This document shows positions 43,751 to 56,019 of a DNA stretch of 64,000 bases, piece after piece (the first letter of the stretch is position 1; each line of letters starts with the position of its first letter). The notes beneath the pieces are model-generated. The model did not search any database, was not told where the DNA came from, and saw only the letters and a program-made list of their open reading frames with translations. Origin of the DNA: Trema orientale (taxonomy: Eukaryota > Streptophyta > Magnoliopsida > Rosales > Cannabaceae). The stretch covers positions 107,785-171,784 of the forward strand of contig JXTC01000222.1 in NCBI GenBank assembly GCA_002914845.1, in the 5' to 3' direction. The translations under genes and the position numbers were made by a program.

Positions 43751-46700
43751 ATTTCCTAAGTGCTTACTCTATTCTGTCTTTCATAAATAACCTGATTACA
43801 TCATCAGTTAGTTCTCCAAAAAAATAACTTACTTTAGGGTTAAATACTTCATATAGTTTTCTTCCAAGTAAGAGACATTTATTCTAACAAATACTTTCTT
43901 GCTTCAATACTATAAAAATAACACCCGTCTTATCTTTTGGGTTTCTTATAAACAGATATAATTCAGATTGTTATTCCAACTTAGTCATTTTCCCTTTCAG
44001 CACATATGCTGGACAGCCACAAATATGGATATGACATAAACTAGCTTTATGTCCTTTTTATATTTCAAAATGGTGTCTTATGTATTGACTTAGATGGAAC
44101 TCTGTTAGTAAGTATATCACCGTCTCCAATACATATCACAAAAAATTTTGTAATAATAAATAATTGAACAATAATTTTGATCGTTTTGATATAAAACCCT
44201 TACTTTTTTTTTTTTGATGTCTATAAGCACTTTGTTTATTATGTGTCACCATAAAAGGAAGTGAAATAATTTTTAATTCCCAAAATGATCTTCGACAAGA
44301 TTTATATGTTTATTTATACACTTAGGAAAACAAGTTTTTATGGCCCCACCCCGACATGATTAGAGAAATTTAAAAAATAAAAAGTGAAACACAACGCCCT
44401 TTTTTTTTTTTTTTTTAATCTCAACCAATCAAAATAGATTATAGAATTACTTATACACCACTAGTACACAAACACGGACTTCGGGGGGCGAGTGAGGCTA
44501 AATTTCCATTGGGATAACTGCAAAAAAACTACTCTCATGTTTGGATGTTTTGTAATTTAAACCTTGAAGTTTGGATTCTGTAAAATAATACCCTGAGATT
44601 ACACATTTATAAAAATTAATACCACGTATTGATTTTTAACTAATAAAATACAATAATATTCTCAAAATTAAGATGAATAATATGGATTAATCTAGTTTTA
44701 ATGGAGGATATTATTATTTTTTCTTTCCTAAAATTGGTCAAAAAATCTATCCAAGATATTAATTTTCAGAAATTCTTAATCTTAGGGTATTATTTTATAG
44801 AATCCATACTTCAGGGTTTAAATTACATAACACCCAAACTTCAGGGTATTTTTTTTACAATTATATAATCATACCTAAAAGTTTTCATTGTCTGTGTGAT
44901 ATTCCTAAGAATTCTCTATAGAGGTATTCAACACTTCGATCTAATCATGAGTCTTTATACTTTTCATAATTACTTTTCGGTTCCCGCTTTCAATTCTTTG
45001 AAGTTTTCGAGAGAATTCAAATAACAGTAACATTAGGAAAACATAATAAAATTTTGAATAATCATTCATAATGATATATTCAAGACCTCACTGGGCTTGA
45101 TTACTCAAGGGCCTACAGACAACAATATATACTATTTTTAAACATTCTTGTACTCTTAGGTCTTTTCTAACAAATGACCTTTTAGTTATTTTATCTTCCA
45201 GATAGGATTTGCAGATTGGTGAATGTATGGCTTCTGACAAGTTTGGATGCCTATCCTTAACCAATCTTTGGATCATATTTAGGTTAATATAACTGAAGTA
45301 CAAATATATTTTAGTCTTAGTACTTACCCACTTTCTTATGATTAGATTTATCATGTTCAATCTCATCATTATTAGTATCATATAATGAGAATAATATAGG
45401 CTAAAAAAAAGGTCATTTTGTGCAATTAAGAATATTATTCCTTTACATGAAAACTTTGTCATTAAGACAAACAGAATAATATCGTTTCGTCAAATATGAA
45501 ACAAAAATAAAATTTCTCTTAAATGTTTGACAATTTTTAAGCTCTAATCATAAATTCATCAAATATGAATTTAAATATTTCTTATTTTATATACTGATAC
45601 TATAGCCATTGTAGTCTTTACTCTTAGTGAATTTGCCTTCACTAAATCCTTTGGTTTCCATAGAACCTTTTGCAACAGACATACAAACATGGTTAATGAT
45701 TCTTGAATCCTATGCAAGATTCATTAAGTCATCCACTAAAATAAGTTAATGAGTAATAAATTATTATTACCTTCCAATCAAGTATTGTATAGGTGTCCCT
45801 AATAATTTTCTTTCAATATCCTTTAATGCTCTATAGGAAATATTTTTCTTTTAGCTAGGGATTAGAAAATTTACCTTTAGCTATTTTAGCTTGGTGAAAA
45901 TATTCATTAGGTATCTTATTGAGATTTAGCATAATATTATAGTAGTTTTAATTCCTTGAATTTCATGTAGTAATATATTCAACATCATATATCAATATGT
46001 TTCAATGAATTATCTAAGAATTCTCCCATTACATATATACTTTAATTTTTCTTCACTAGTCTCACTAATGAATGTGGATGAACATATAAGAGTAAAAACT
46101 TAATAACTTATCAGCCATAAGTGCTAAATCTATGTTACATTAATCCAAACAAGACAGTCTAACCAAACATGTTATGCGTGTGTGAGTAAAGTGGGTAAAG
46201 AGATTAAGGACATATCTACTTGAACAAAAATAAATTATCCATATAATAGCAAACATCATGTAACAAATATTTTGAATAATTAACATAATGTAAAATAAAA
46301 TCTACAATATGCAAGTGAAGTATCCTAGGACTATTACTAATATTCATGGTAATTCAACTTTCCATTAATTACAAGCATCCTACGGGAAGTCATACAATTA
46401 ACAAGTCAAACTGAAACGATTTCATTTAAAAAATAAGACAAATATCTCATATCACATATTTCTAACTACCATTTAATTTAGTCCTCTACTCTACTAACAA
46501 GAACTTCTATGGGAGGAAATCTATATTTCGAGTTGAGTATGTAACCATTGTTTCAGTAATTAAGCTTTCTATATAAGACCATATCTTACGGGTGATCAGC
46601 CTCATACAGTCCACCTAATATATTATCCTAAGAAATTTATTTCCAGTACTACCCGGACGAAAACCCTCCCACGGGAGCTCAGCAAGATTCTGAGACGAGG

Positions 46701-46900
46701 CTCATCCTAGTATATAATGAACCTACAATGGAGACCGTTGGTATCTCATACCTTACCGTAGGTATCTCATACCTCCTCCTACTCAATATTTTATAATTAG
46801 GGATTTAGTAATTTTATCCAGTTATCTAACTTACTTAATAACCTAAAATCAGTTATGTAAGCATGTTCATATTTTGCATGTGAGTAGCTCTACTATCCCA
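43750..46900 (-). mobile_element. Degenerate Copia remnant C (protease, integrase)
   Basis: The minus strand shows, from right to left, a protease-like stretch near 45590-45740, 'NMIQRLVKDRHPNLSEAIHS' with a following CKSYLEDK (pre-integrase/zinc finger, near 45150-45300), integrase-core traces near 44880-45080, and an integrase C-terminal piece with 'HIWGCPAYVLKG' near 44000. The right part (46560-46800) is leader-like. No LTR is recognised. It is heavily decayed, with many breaks, and hosts a MITE at 44514-44864. Confidence 0.7.
44514..44864. mobile_element. MITE, ~351 bp, with ~83-bp terminal inverted repeats
   Basis: The left arm begins ATAACTGCAAAAAAAC and the right arm inverted begins ATAATTGTAAAAAAAA. 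Both arms continue through 'gtaatttaaacc' and 'tggattct' to 'ataataccct', with about one mismatch in eight. The interior is short and AT-rich with no coding frame. Long TIRs suggest a MULE-derived MITE. The target duplication is unclear. Confidence 0.82.
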
Positions 46901-47650
46901 TATGACATGTTACTAAGATCATGTAATTAAATACTCTATATAGAATATGCATGCAACATTATTCATACAATAATTAAGTATTGACAGAATTTAATACAAT
47001 AGAAAAGTTAATGATTATCAATCATTCTAGCATTTATTATTATTTAATAATTGAACAATCTTTTCACAAAAGATATATTAAATAATAATTGCGAGAGATA
47101 ATATTCAAATTTAAATAATTAATAATTTTACAAAATCTAATTTATTTAATTAAAAGATTTAATCCAAATTAAATCTCCTTGAATATTTCAAAATTCAAAT
47201 TCAACTTTTGAATTTAAATTCTGAATTATAAATTTAATTATTACATAATTAAAATATCTTTCACTAATTGGATTTTAAAATTTGAAATTATCTCACAATT
47301 TTCAAATCGTTATTTTTATCTCATTAAAATAAAATGTAAACTTTCTACTTAAATTTAAATTGGATAATGTAGATATTTACTAATTAAAATCTTCACAAGA
47401 TTTAAATTAGATATATAGATGATTTAATCAAATTAAATCTCTATAAATATCTGTTGATTTGAATTTAATTTTTAAATTTTAAATCTCAAATTAATCATCA
47501 CACAATTAATATTGATTATCTAAAAAATTTAATCACATTAATCTGTTAGATTTTTTCTAGATTTGAATTCAACACAAATCGAATTCAAATTCAAACAAAA
47601 GAGTCCTATAATCTAGAATCTGATTATTTTATCTACAAAAAGACAATAGA
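46900..47650. other. AT-rich non-coding stretch
   Basis: Made of recurrent 'aaatttaaatt', 'ttaaatctcc' and 'tgaatttaaattc' phrases. No gene or clear element boundary. Confidence 0.5.
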
Positions 47651-50289
47651 TGATGTTTGTATAGATATCTAGAAAAGGCAATAGAATCCACATTAGAGTC
47701 TATGTACTCTAACAAAATCTGGGATCTTATAGATCTACTTGGAGGGGTAAAACTTTTAGATGTAAATTAGTCTATAAGAGAAAAAGAGGAATAGACGGAA
47801 AAGTAAAGACTTTCAAGGCAAGTTAGTTGAAAAAGAATCATACATAGAAAGAATATTTATTCGGTTGTTATGATCAAGTCTATTGATATAATCCTTTTCA
47901 TAGTCGTATCTCTTGATTATGAGATATAGCAAATGGGCGTCAAGATAGTTTTCCTGAATGGTAATCTTGACGGATGTATCTTAAAGGTACAGCCAGAGGG
48001 ATTCATTGAAAAAGGCTAAGAAAGCAAAGTTTGTGAAACTTTAGAGATCTAATTTATAGACTTAAGTATTTGTCTAGAGTTTATCGATTTGATCGATACA
48101 TAGACGAATCTTGTATCTATAAAAGATTCAGGACAACAAAGTGATTTTTCCAGTTTATATATATTGATGATATACTAATTATTAGGAATGATATAGGATG
48201 ACAATCATCAATAAGAATTTGGTTAGTACAATAGCATGATATTTATTATGCTGTTGGAATAGTAAGTTATTACTAATCCAATCCAGACCCTGAATATAGA
48301 GTTATAGTCAAGTGTATCCTTAAATATCTTTAGAGAAATAGGAACTATATGCTTGTCTATTCTGGAGAAAGATCTAACTTATGTAAGATATATTAATTCA
48401 GATACTCGATCTGAAAATATACTCCAGAGGATCAACCTTTAGTTATGTGTTAACCCTAATAGGGAGATGTTATAGTGAGTAAGATGGCCTTAGCAAAAGA
48501 ACCTTACTGATCCATTTACCAAATCTTTAGCAATCAAAGTATTTGAGGATCACTTAAAAGGAATAGAACTGCGTGATATATCACATCTGCTTTAAAGGAT
48601 AGGTGGGAGATTATTGAGAATATACCCTATAAAGCAGTTTCTTTGTTTAGCATTTTAAACAATGTTTATTGGATTTAAGTATTATATATTTGTTATTAAT
48701 AAATTCTATATTATGTCCCAATTATATACATGTGATATTTATATTTTCTATTATGCAAATGTCTAAAAGTTCCATGATTAATAATGAGTAATAAAGAATT
48801 ATTCGTGTGAAGTGTTCATATGTGGGAGACTAAATTCTTTATTTCATTATGTCTAAATTAAAAGTTCACATTCTACAACTAAAGATGGAATACTTTATTT
48901 TTCTATAGAATGTAGTGTTGTCCATTTCAACGGGATTGATGAAGTCTCCAATCATCGAAGTGTCTGACTTCAGATAGAAACACTAGTGCGTTATAAGAAA
49001 GTTATAAGTGCATTGAACTGGACCAAGTGAAAATAGAATTTGAGGTTAAGTGCCGTAACTCGATATTTTATCTTTCACTAATCTAGCACTATTGCAAGAT
49101 TACCTTAATCCTAGTGATTGTTGGACTTGCTTTCATGAGTTTTATCTTTTTGACTTACTAAAGGACTAGTTCCGATTATATAGTTCGAACTCCGGTATCT
49201 TGGAAAATAAGATTTATGAATTAATGAGAACGCCCTTCATGATTTGGATACTATGCATATAATGTCACTTTGAATTTTTTCAAGGACTTGGAAAATAAAA
49301 ACCAGGCACTCAGTATTCACTTTGTGAATTTGACTGTGTTTGTATGGGCAGTTACAAACACTGTAGTTAATTATTATCCATTAGATGAAAAATAGCTACT
49401 CAAAGGTAAATATGTACTAGAGGGATAATACGATAATTTCACCTCACTAGTACGGCATTATATTGGGGGTATATCTGCAAGTACAGTATATTCTAAATGG
49501 ATCAAGTTAATTAAAGTGTTAATTAGCTTCACAGAAAATATGACATTTAGTCTAAGAGTATAATATTGGGCCTATAGTGGAGTGCCCTAATATTAATAGA
49601 CAAGGCTCAGTCATAATTAAGAGTTAATTATGACTGTGGGTAGTTGGTCCATTAGAGCTTAAACTATTTGGATCCATAAGGTCTCCTGTCTAGCTCACAC
49701 ATATCCCAAGAATAACTGAATGGTCAGTTGAGCCCAATAAGTCTATTAGGGTTTACATCTCTCTAATACTTAAGAGAAAAGTTCTCCTAAACCTACACAG
49801 AGTAGCCACACACCTACTACATGCATAGTAACTGTGCTTAGTATGAGACAGAGAGAAAAAGAGAGAATGAGAGAGCCGAGCCACTATAGGAGAAATCCTG
49901 AGCTCATTCATGGCCGCCGAGGGAGAGATATCCATGGTCGTAGACGTGCAATCAAGGAGAATGAAGAGCGTCTTCCAGATAGCCCGCTCATCTCTTGTGG
50001 GGAATCAAGAAGGTGCCCACATACTGGATCATTCAACAGGCTCCGGAGAATAGACGGGAAGGCTCAATGGTTGTGAAGCGCTTCCAGGTTTTATCTAAAC
50101 AAAGATCCATGAATTGATTTATATTAGATCAACGATCCTATATTTTGTTTTATAAAGTTTCAAGAAAAATTTTAAAATACCTATTCCGCTACATTCTTGA
50201 TTTGTTTACAAAACTGTAGAAATCGTTTTTGATAAAATCATTTTTCGAAATTATTTTTCAGAATTTCCAGCAACTGGTACTTTTCATCA
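47650..50289 (+). mobile_element. Degenerate Copia remnant D (reverse transcriptase, RNase H end, 3' LTR)
   Basis: The plus strand carries recognisable reverse-transcriptase pieces ('CKLVYKRKRGIDGKVKTFKA' near 47760, 'VQPEGFIEKG' near 47990) and ends in a region around 48500-48600 typical of the Copia C-terminus. It is followed by the purine tract 'aggtgggaga' and a 3' LTR. Many breaks are present. It lies in the opposite orientation to remnant C on its left. Confidence 0.75.
48612..50289 (+). repeat. 3' LTR of Copia remnant D (TGTTGGAATAA family)
   Basis: It starts TATTGAGAATATACCC right after the polypurine tract and ends near '…ttttcatca'. Phrases such as 'tgaattaatgagaac', 'cagatagaaacactagtg' and 'gcataatttcacc'-like strings match solo LTRs 1 and 2. 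Because it is attached to Copia coding sequence, it identifies the solo LTR family as Copia. Confidence 0.8.
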
Positions 50290-50826
50290 CTAAAATATTT
50301 TCAAATATGGTAACTGTTTGTCGAGTGGGCATTTTGCACTCACCTCCCTATCTTCCCTCTTTAGGTGATGTCTAGTACGACCTTGGTAACCAGGAGGATT
50401 AGGAGGCTATCTTTTGACTTTGGTACATGACTTGGTAATGCTAGAAGCTTGGGTTAAGCATTGGTTTTGTGGTGTTAGATTATATAGATTCAATTAACAT
50501 AAAACCAAGATTACTACTTTCGATTGTGTCTGTAAACTTTATATGCTATATTAGTACTTGTAACTTTGTGGTAAATAATGATAATGCATGGACTTATATT
50601 TGATTATAGACTTATATTTATTCTTCAGTCTATGGACTTATATTTATTCTTCACTCAAATGATGTATACGAACTGTGGGATTGGTTCACTAGATGGAATT
50701 CTAATTATCTTTTAAAGATGGGCTGTTTTATAAAATTTAAAATTTTTAGATATTTTTACAATAAACCGATGAATTTTCCATTCGAGTGAAATTCTCATTC
50801 TGCCATTGACCTAGGGTTGCGTTGTG
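50290..50826. other. Intergenic, no gene seen
   Basis: AT-rich. 'ggacttatatttattcttca' style phrases recur around 50592-50655. Nothing coding. Confidence 0.4.
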
Positions 50827-50831
50827 ACAGA

Positions 50832-51381
50832 TGTTGGAATAATGTCATATAAAGCAGTTTATTATTTAGACATTATAAACAATATTTATTCGATTATTTA
50901 GTATCTATTTATTATTAATAAATTCTATATTATGAATTTCTATTTCATTTATGACCCATTGATATACATGTGATGTGTATGTTTATTTTATGCAAACATC
51001 TAAAAGATTCCAAGACATGAAATGAGTAATAAAGAATTATTCGTATGAAGAGTTCATATGTAGGAGACATTATATTCTTTATTTCATTATGTCTAAATTA
51101 AATTGTTCGCATTCCGCATATTGAAGATGGAATACTTTACTATGCAATAGAATGTAGTGTTGTCTATTTAATTAATGAAGTCTCTAATTATCGAAGTGAG
51201 TCTTCGGATAGAAATACTAGTGTGTTATAAGAAAGTTATAATAGCATCGAACAGGACCTAGTGAATTAGAATTTGAGGTTAAGTGCCATAACTCAAATTT
51301 CTAAAATATTTGAGGTTATGTTGTTCTTGAAAATGATTTTATAAAATATTTACCAAAAATTTATTCCAGTAAACACCCGCA
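50832..51381 (+). mobile_element. Solo LTR 4, shortened copy of the TGTTGGAATAA family
   Basis: Begins TGTTGGAATAATGTC and ends AAACACCCGCA, flanked by ACAGA (50827-50831 and 51382-51386). Compared with solo LTR 1 (1648 bp) it is only 550 bp, retaining both ends but not the middle. It lies 0.5 kb from the 3' LTR of remnant D. Confidence 0.87.
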
Positions 51382-51386
51382 ACAGA

Positions 51387-51581
51387 CTCCATCATAGATT
51401 ACAATACCTAGAAAAAGGAGAAAAAATAGAAAATATACCTTCATAACCACAAATGACCTCTTTTGTTTTTTCTGGGTTTTTATACTGCAACTATGGAGGG
51501 AAGAGGGATTTAGATTTTACTTATTTTCTCTTCTTCTTTTCCTTTATCGCTTAAAATAATTATATTCACCAGTTTTGTAAA
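51387..51581. other. Short intergenic segment
   Basis: No supported feature; T-rich toward the right end. Confidence 0.4.
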
Positions 51582-53950
51582 AACCTAGTTTTTATAAGGA
51601 TATTTTTGTACTTTTTCCTTAAAAAAATAGATTACATATATATATGTTTCTCACTCCTCTCCCTCGTCTTATTCTCTCTCTCTCTCCCGACGCTTACTGC
51701 AGCACGGGGAGCTCTATCGATGGAGGTCCTCTGGGCTATTTCAGTCACCGCCACCAGCACGGGGAGGACCGCCAACTCCCCCAGAGGACCGCTAGCTCCC
51801 TTGCCAAAGTCTCGCCGCCAGAGGAGCCATAGAACACCGACATTGACGGAAGTTGGCCGCAGAGAAAAATGAATGCCGACAATGTTTCTGGCCACCTCAG
51901 GCCATGAAACTGGTCTTCGTAGCTTCATCTCGTCATGATATATATATATCATAACTCGAAACTTTGCCGATTTGATTTTGTCATTTTTGATAATTTTGAG
52001 TTATTTTAGTTGTATGTATTGACATTTCAATCCGACCGTTAGATTGTCAAACAAACTTCATATTTGTGATGTACTCGTGAAAATCTGAATTTTGATATAT
52101 ATATATATATAAATATAATTGACAATATTTGGTGACCGGTATGAAAAAGGAAATCTAACGGCTTAGATTTGCCTTGTTTTGCATATCACGGTGTCGGATT
52201 TCAGTTCAAGCCCAAATTGGTCAAGTTATATGTCTAACTTAGCTAATTTAGGTACTAAAAATTCAGTGGTGAGATTTATTTCACGATTCGAGGCTCTATT
52301 GAAAAACCAAATTTTCAAACCAAATGATCGAGAGTTCGAAAATGACCCCCGACTCTACAAATGACTGTCAAATGACGTCAAACACTCTCAATAGTGCTGT
52401 AACACTATCTTGTCACTCAATTAAGGTATGTCACACTAGTTGGCGTGTCAAATGATCTTGTTTTGGAACTATTTTCTGTTAGAACTGAATTTTATTAGTT
52501 TTGATGAAAATGACTATTGTGTTACCAAAATTTTATAATATCTAATTTGAATAAGAATTTACTTTTGAGAACTAAACTTGATTGATAATACTGCATGGTC
52601 TGTTTTGGTATTTTATGAAAAATGATATATATTCTCATTCATGTAATATATATAGTATTGCATACATTCATTGTACCTATGCAGCTGACAGACTTACGGT
52701 ACCCTTTCAGGGTATTCGGATTTACGGTACCTTATCTAGGGTGCTCAGATTACATATCATACATACGGTTATCAACATAGATGACTCGGGCACAATACAC
52801 ATGTGCAGTTACCCACTTAGGGTAGCTCACACTACATTGCATACTTACGGTCACCAAATCTTTGGTGGCTCAGATGTGTCGTTGTATTACTTGTTATGTG
52901 CTTGACTTGAATGGATATATACTGGATTTAATGTGATATTTTACAAAGGTTTGGAATGTTTGAACCTTTGAAAAATGATTTTGTTTTGAGGCTATAATTT
53001 ACAATAGTTTGGAATATTTGAACCCTTGGAAAATGACTTTGATTTGAGATGATGTTTTACAATGGTTTGAAAGATTTAAACCTTTGGACAATATTTTCAA
53101 TTGGATTTCTGAAAATTTGAATATTTACTGACTATGCAAGATCTGGAAAGTAAGTATTTATATTGGTTAAAACTTGTAATTGAATCTCTACTGAGTATTC
53201 ACGTGCTTACGCCCATACTTTTTCCTACTTTCAAGTGTGGATTTATTTTTGGCGTAATTATTATGGTGGCTTGACAAGCTTGTTTGGCATATGTATGTCG
53301 TTTCCTACCTCTTTATTGGTTGGTTCCTATTCTATATCATATTTTCCTTTCTATGTTAAATTTATGTAGCCAATAGTAGTGTATATACTAAGTGGATATA
53401 TGAGGATGATTATGCTATTAAATTGAGTATTTAGAAATACAAATGATTTTATATAAATTATTTGGACATTGTACTTAAGGATTAATTAGACTCGTTTTAT
53501 CATAATTTATAAATTAACAAAGGTTTCTAAACTAATTAGTTAGAATTTTCTCAAAATTTTAAATGAAGATTTTTCTTGAGAAATTAAAACTAATAGAAAG
53601 TTTCATGATTCTGAAATTTGGTTACTTTTGAGAATTAAAAATAAAAATTTCAAGTACTTAATTTTCTGTAATTTTGAAAAATCACTGTTTATTACTGTTT
53701 TTACTTAAAATAACTAAAAGTCACTGCATTAGATTTCTAGTCGTGACAAATTCTGATACATAAACTTAATTAATGTGTGACTGAAATGAGATTAGAATCG
53801 TATTAAAAATGGGTAACATAAGTGGTTCTCTATAGTTGTTTAAATAAGATTCGTTGAGAAATATTATTACAAATTTAATAACAAAACTTATCAAATTATA
53901 TAATGGATTTAAGGATTTAGTTGAAATCGTAAGCCAAACCAGTGGGCGAT
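51582..53950 (+). mobile_element. LTR-like block, possibly Ty3/Gypsy chromovirus
   Basis: It starts TGTAAAAACCTAG, like the start of the block at 59129 (TGTAAAATCCGG). A GC-rich leader-like segment at 51680-51900 follows a CT-rich run. Between 52680 and 52870 the word 'tacggt' recurs about five times with 'agggt…ctcaga' partners, and 52935-53100 holds three tandem ~58-bp units ('ttacaa…ggtttggaatgtttgaacc'). This resembles the long, internally repeated LTRs of chromoviruses. No coding domain and no target duplication were found, so the class and right edge are uncertain. Short frames in the GC-rich part are not supported as genes. Confidence 0.4.
52935..53100. repeat. Three tandem ~58-bp units
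   Basis: 'acaaaggtttggaatgtttg' and its variants begin near 52943, 53001 and 53060, each followed by 'aacc(t/c)ttgg/gaaaaatga'. They are about 80 percent alike by eye. Confidence 0.8.
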
Positions 53951-54889
53951 TTCTGAGACTACCTTTTAAAATTCATATGCTGGGTAATTAATGAAAACAA
54001 AAAAATAAAAAGTAACAGAAATTTCTGGGTAATGGACCAAGACCACCAAAAATTGGAAACTCTGCTAATTCGCCCTTGGATCTCCTACGTGACCCATGAA
54101 ATCACCCCTTTTTCTAATGCCTCTTTCGTGATAAAAGACTCTCTTTCAATAATTTTATTAGAAAAGACTTTACTCATGGTCACGTCATATCTCCATAAAA
54201 TTACATTAATATTTTTACACTCATAACTCATAAAGTCTCATGTACTTTTCGTTTCGTAGTTCCCTCGACAAATCTGTCTTATGTACTTTAACTTTCTTAG
54301 TTCCCTCGACAAATCCAACGACGGGATGCATTTTTCTCTAAAAAATCCTTGCAAATGTATTACATTTATTAAATTCATTCGTTGCTAAATTAATTTGATT
54401 TGTTACAACCTGTCTTTGATATATACTGGTAGAGACAGGCATGAACTAGTACATATGATAGGTATCCTTTTAGGCGTAGCATGAACTAGTACATATGATA
54501 GGTATCCTTTTAGGCGTACAAAAGATATGTGCCAGTGGGTATAATGATTTCAAGTATGACCTAAAATGACTTGTAGAAAAAGTTGTTTATATATGAGAGG
54601 AAAATTAGAAGAGGCATATGACATATATTAAAATTCAATCCAAAAGTTAAAGTGATTTTTAATTATTTATGTACAATCATTCATATTTATATAATTTTTT
54701 AGTTTAAATTATACAACTAATTTTTATTTCTTTTGCAAAAGCATTAAAAAATGAATAAGAAAAATCGCAAGAATAACACAATGTCATCTCTGCACGGTTC
54801 ACAAACATTGTCAAGTTGGCAAGAATAAATGTTATGTTCTAACATTTTACTCTTCATTAAATGTTTTTTAAGTTTTTTTAACTTGTCTA
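53951..54889. other. Intergenic; perfect 40-bp tandem duplication at 54439-54518
   Basis: No gene. The 40 bases starting 'gcatgaactagtacatatga' occur twice in immediate succession (54439-54478 and 54479-54518) without a mismatch. A looser repeat 'agttccctcgacaaatc' appears near 54258 and 54299. Confidence 0.7.
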
Positions 54890-56019
54890 AATATTTCAGA
54901 AGGATCCCAAAATTGGAAAGAGACCCGGTGTTCTAGACACATATAAGGATAAATACCACAAGTTAAAGGAAGGATGGATTCGTCCAACGATGAAAGATAT
55001 TATGTAAGTTTTTAATAATTAACATATTTTAAATTATATATTAATAATTAGTTTTGTGAAATATTATATCTTGTTTTAATATTATTATTAGCAGAATCAG
55101 ATGAAGGAATTGAGGAATACACAAACATAGCAATCATCCGAGATGGTACTTTGTTCATGACTCCAGCCCCCTATAGACGAGTGATCGAGAGACTGCTAAT
55201 CATATTTTGGGTGCTGGACGAGGTCACATAAAAAGGGTTGGACAAATACATAAGGGAAAAGCGGTCAAATCAATCTTTTTGGGATTAGGAACTTCGCTTT
55301 AGCCATCAGCATGAGCTAGCGTGCTATCACAGTAGGCCGAGAATGAAGAGCTAAAAAGACAAATGGCATGACTCTTGCAGCAATAACAAGATGTACTGGT
55401 TTCAGCAATTACAGTATTAGGCAGCAACGTTGTCTTTCTGTCGCCGCTACTGGATTTAGATCATCACAACTTGATCAAGACAAAGATGATCATTAGTTTT
55501 TAGTTATAATTTTTAATTTCTTTTTGCATATATTACTTTCATCTTTTTGTATTTAACGACAATATGAATTAATTGTAATAAAAATTAGTTATTGTGGTCT
55601 CACTTCTTTGAGAAATTATTAAATTAACCGAAATATAAATAATTTAATTTTTAAATAAAATAAATTGCAATTATTAAACTCTAAAAAAATTCAAATACCT
55701 TAAATTAATTAATCTGGAATTACTTAAAATGAATTTAATGAATAATTAAAAAATAAACTAGTAATTTATTTTAGCGAGGACTTTGGATAACAGAAAATTA
55801 AAAAAAAAAAAAAGAAAAACCTGGTGAGAATAGTGAGAACATTATCCTTGCTACTGTGTGGTAATAGTGAAGACATAATCCTCGCTAATGCTAGAGGTAA
55901 TAGCGAGGACATGAAAGTCATCACTATTATCTGACAGTAGCGACTATAATCCTCACTAATAATATAGAGGACTATTGTGGCAATAAAAGTCCTCTCTATT
56001 GACTTTATTTATTGTAGTA
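54890..56019 (+). mobile_element. CACTA remnant 2 (TNPA-like tail and 3' terminus)
   Basis: The plus strand encodes 'KDPKIGKRPGVLDTYKDKYH' (54899-54960) and, after an intron-like gap, 'ILGAGRGHIKRVGQ', traces of a Transposase_24 protein, then a Gln/Leu coiled-coil trace. From 55790 the DNA repeats 'agcgaggac' and 'aatcctcacta' motifs in both orientations, like CACTA subterminal repeats. It ends 'tttattgtagta', a decayed form of the CACTA end. The 5' part is absent. It is broken. Confidence 0.65.

Noticed and set aside
45088-45462. 124-codon minus-strand frame as a host membrane protein
   Set aside because: Its second half is the pre-integrase and zinc-finger region of a decayed Copia element; the hydrophobic first half is AT-rich read-through.
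51606-51952. Overlapping frames on both strands in the GC-rich segment
   Set aside because: Frames are open on both strands because of local GC content; the protein character is repetitive (Ser/Arg/Pro) and the context is LTR-like.
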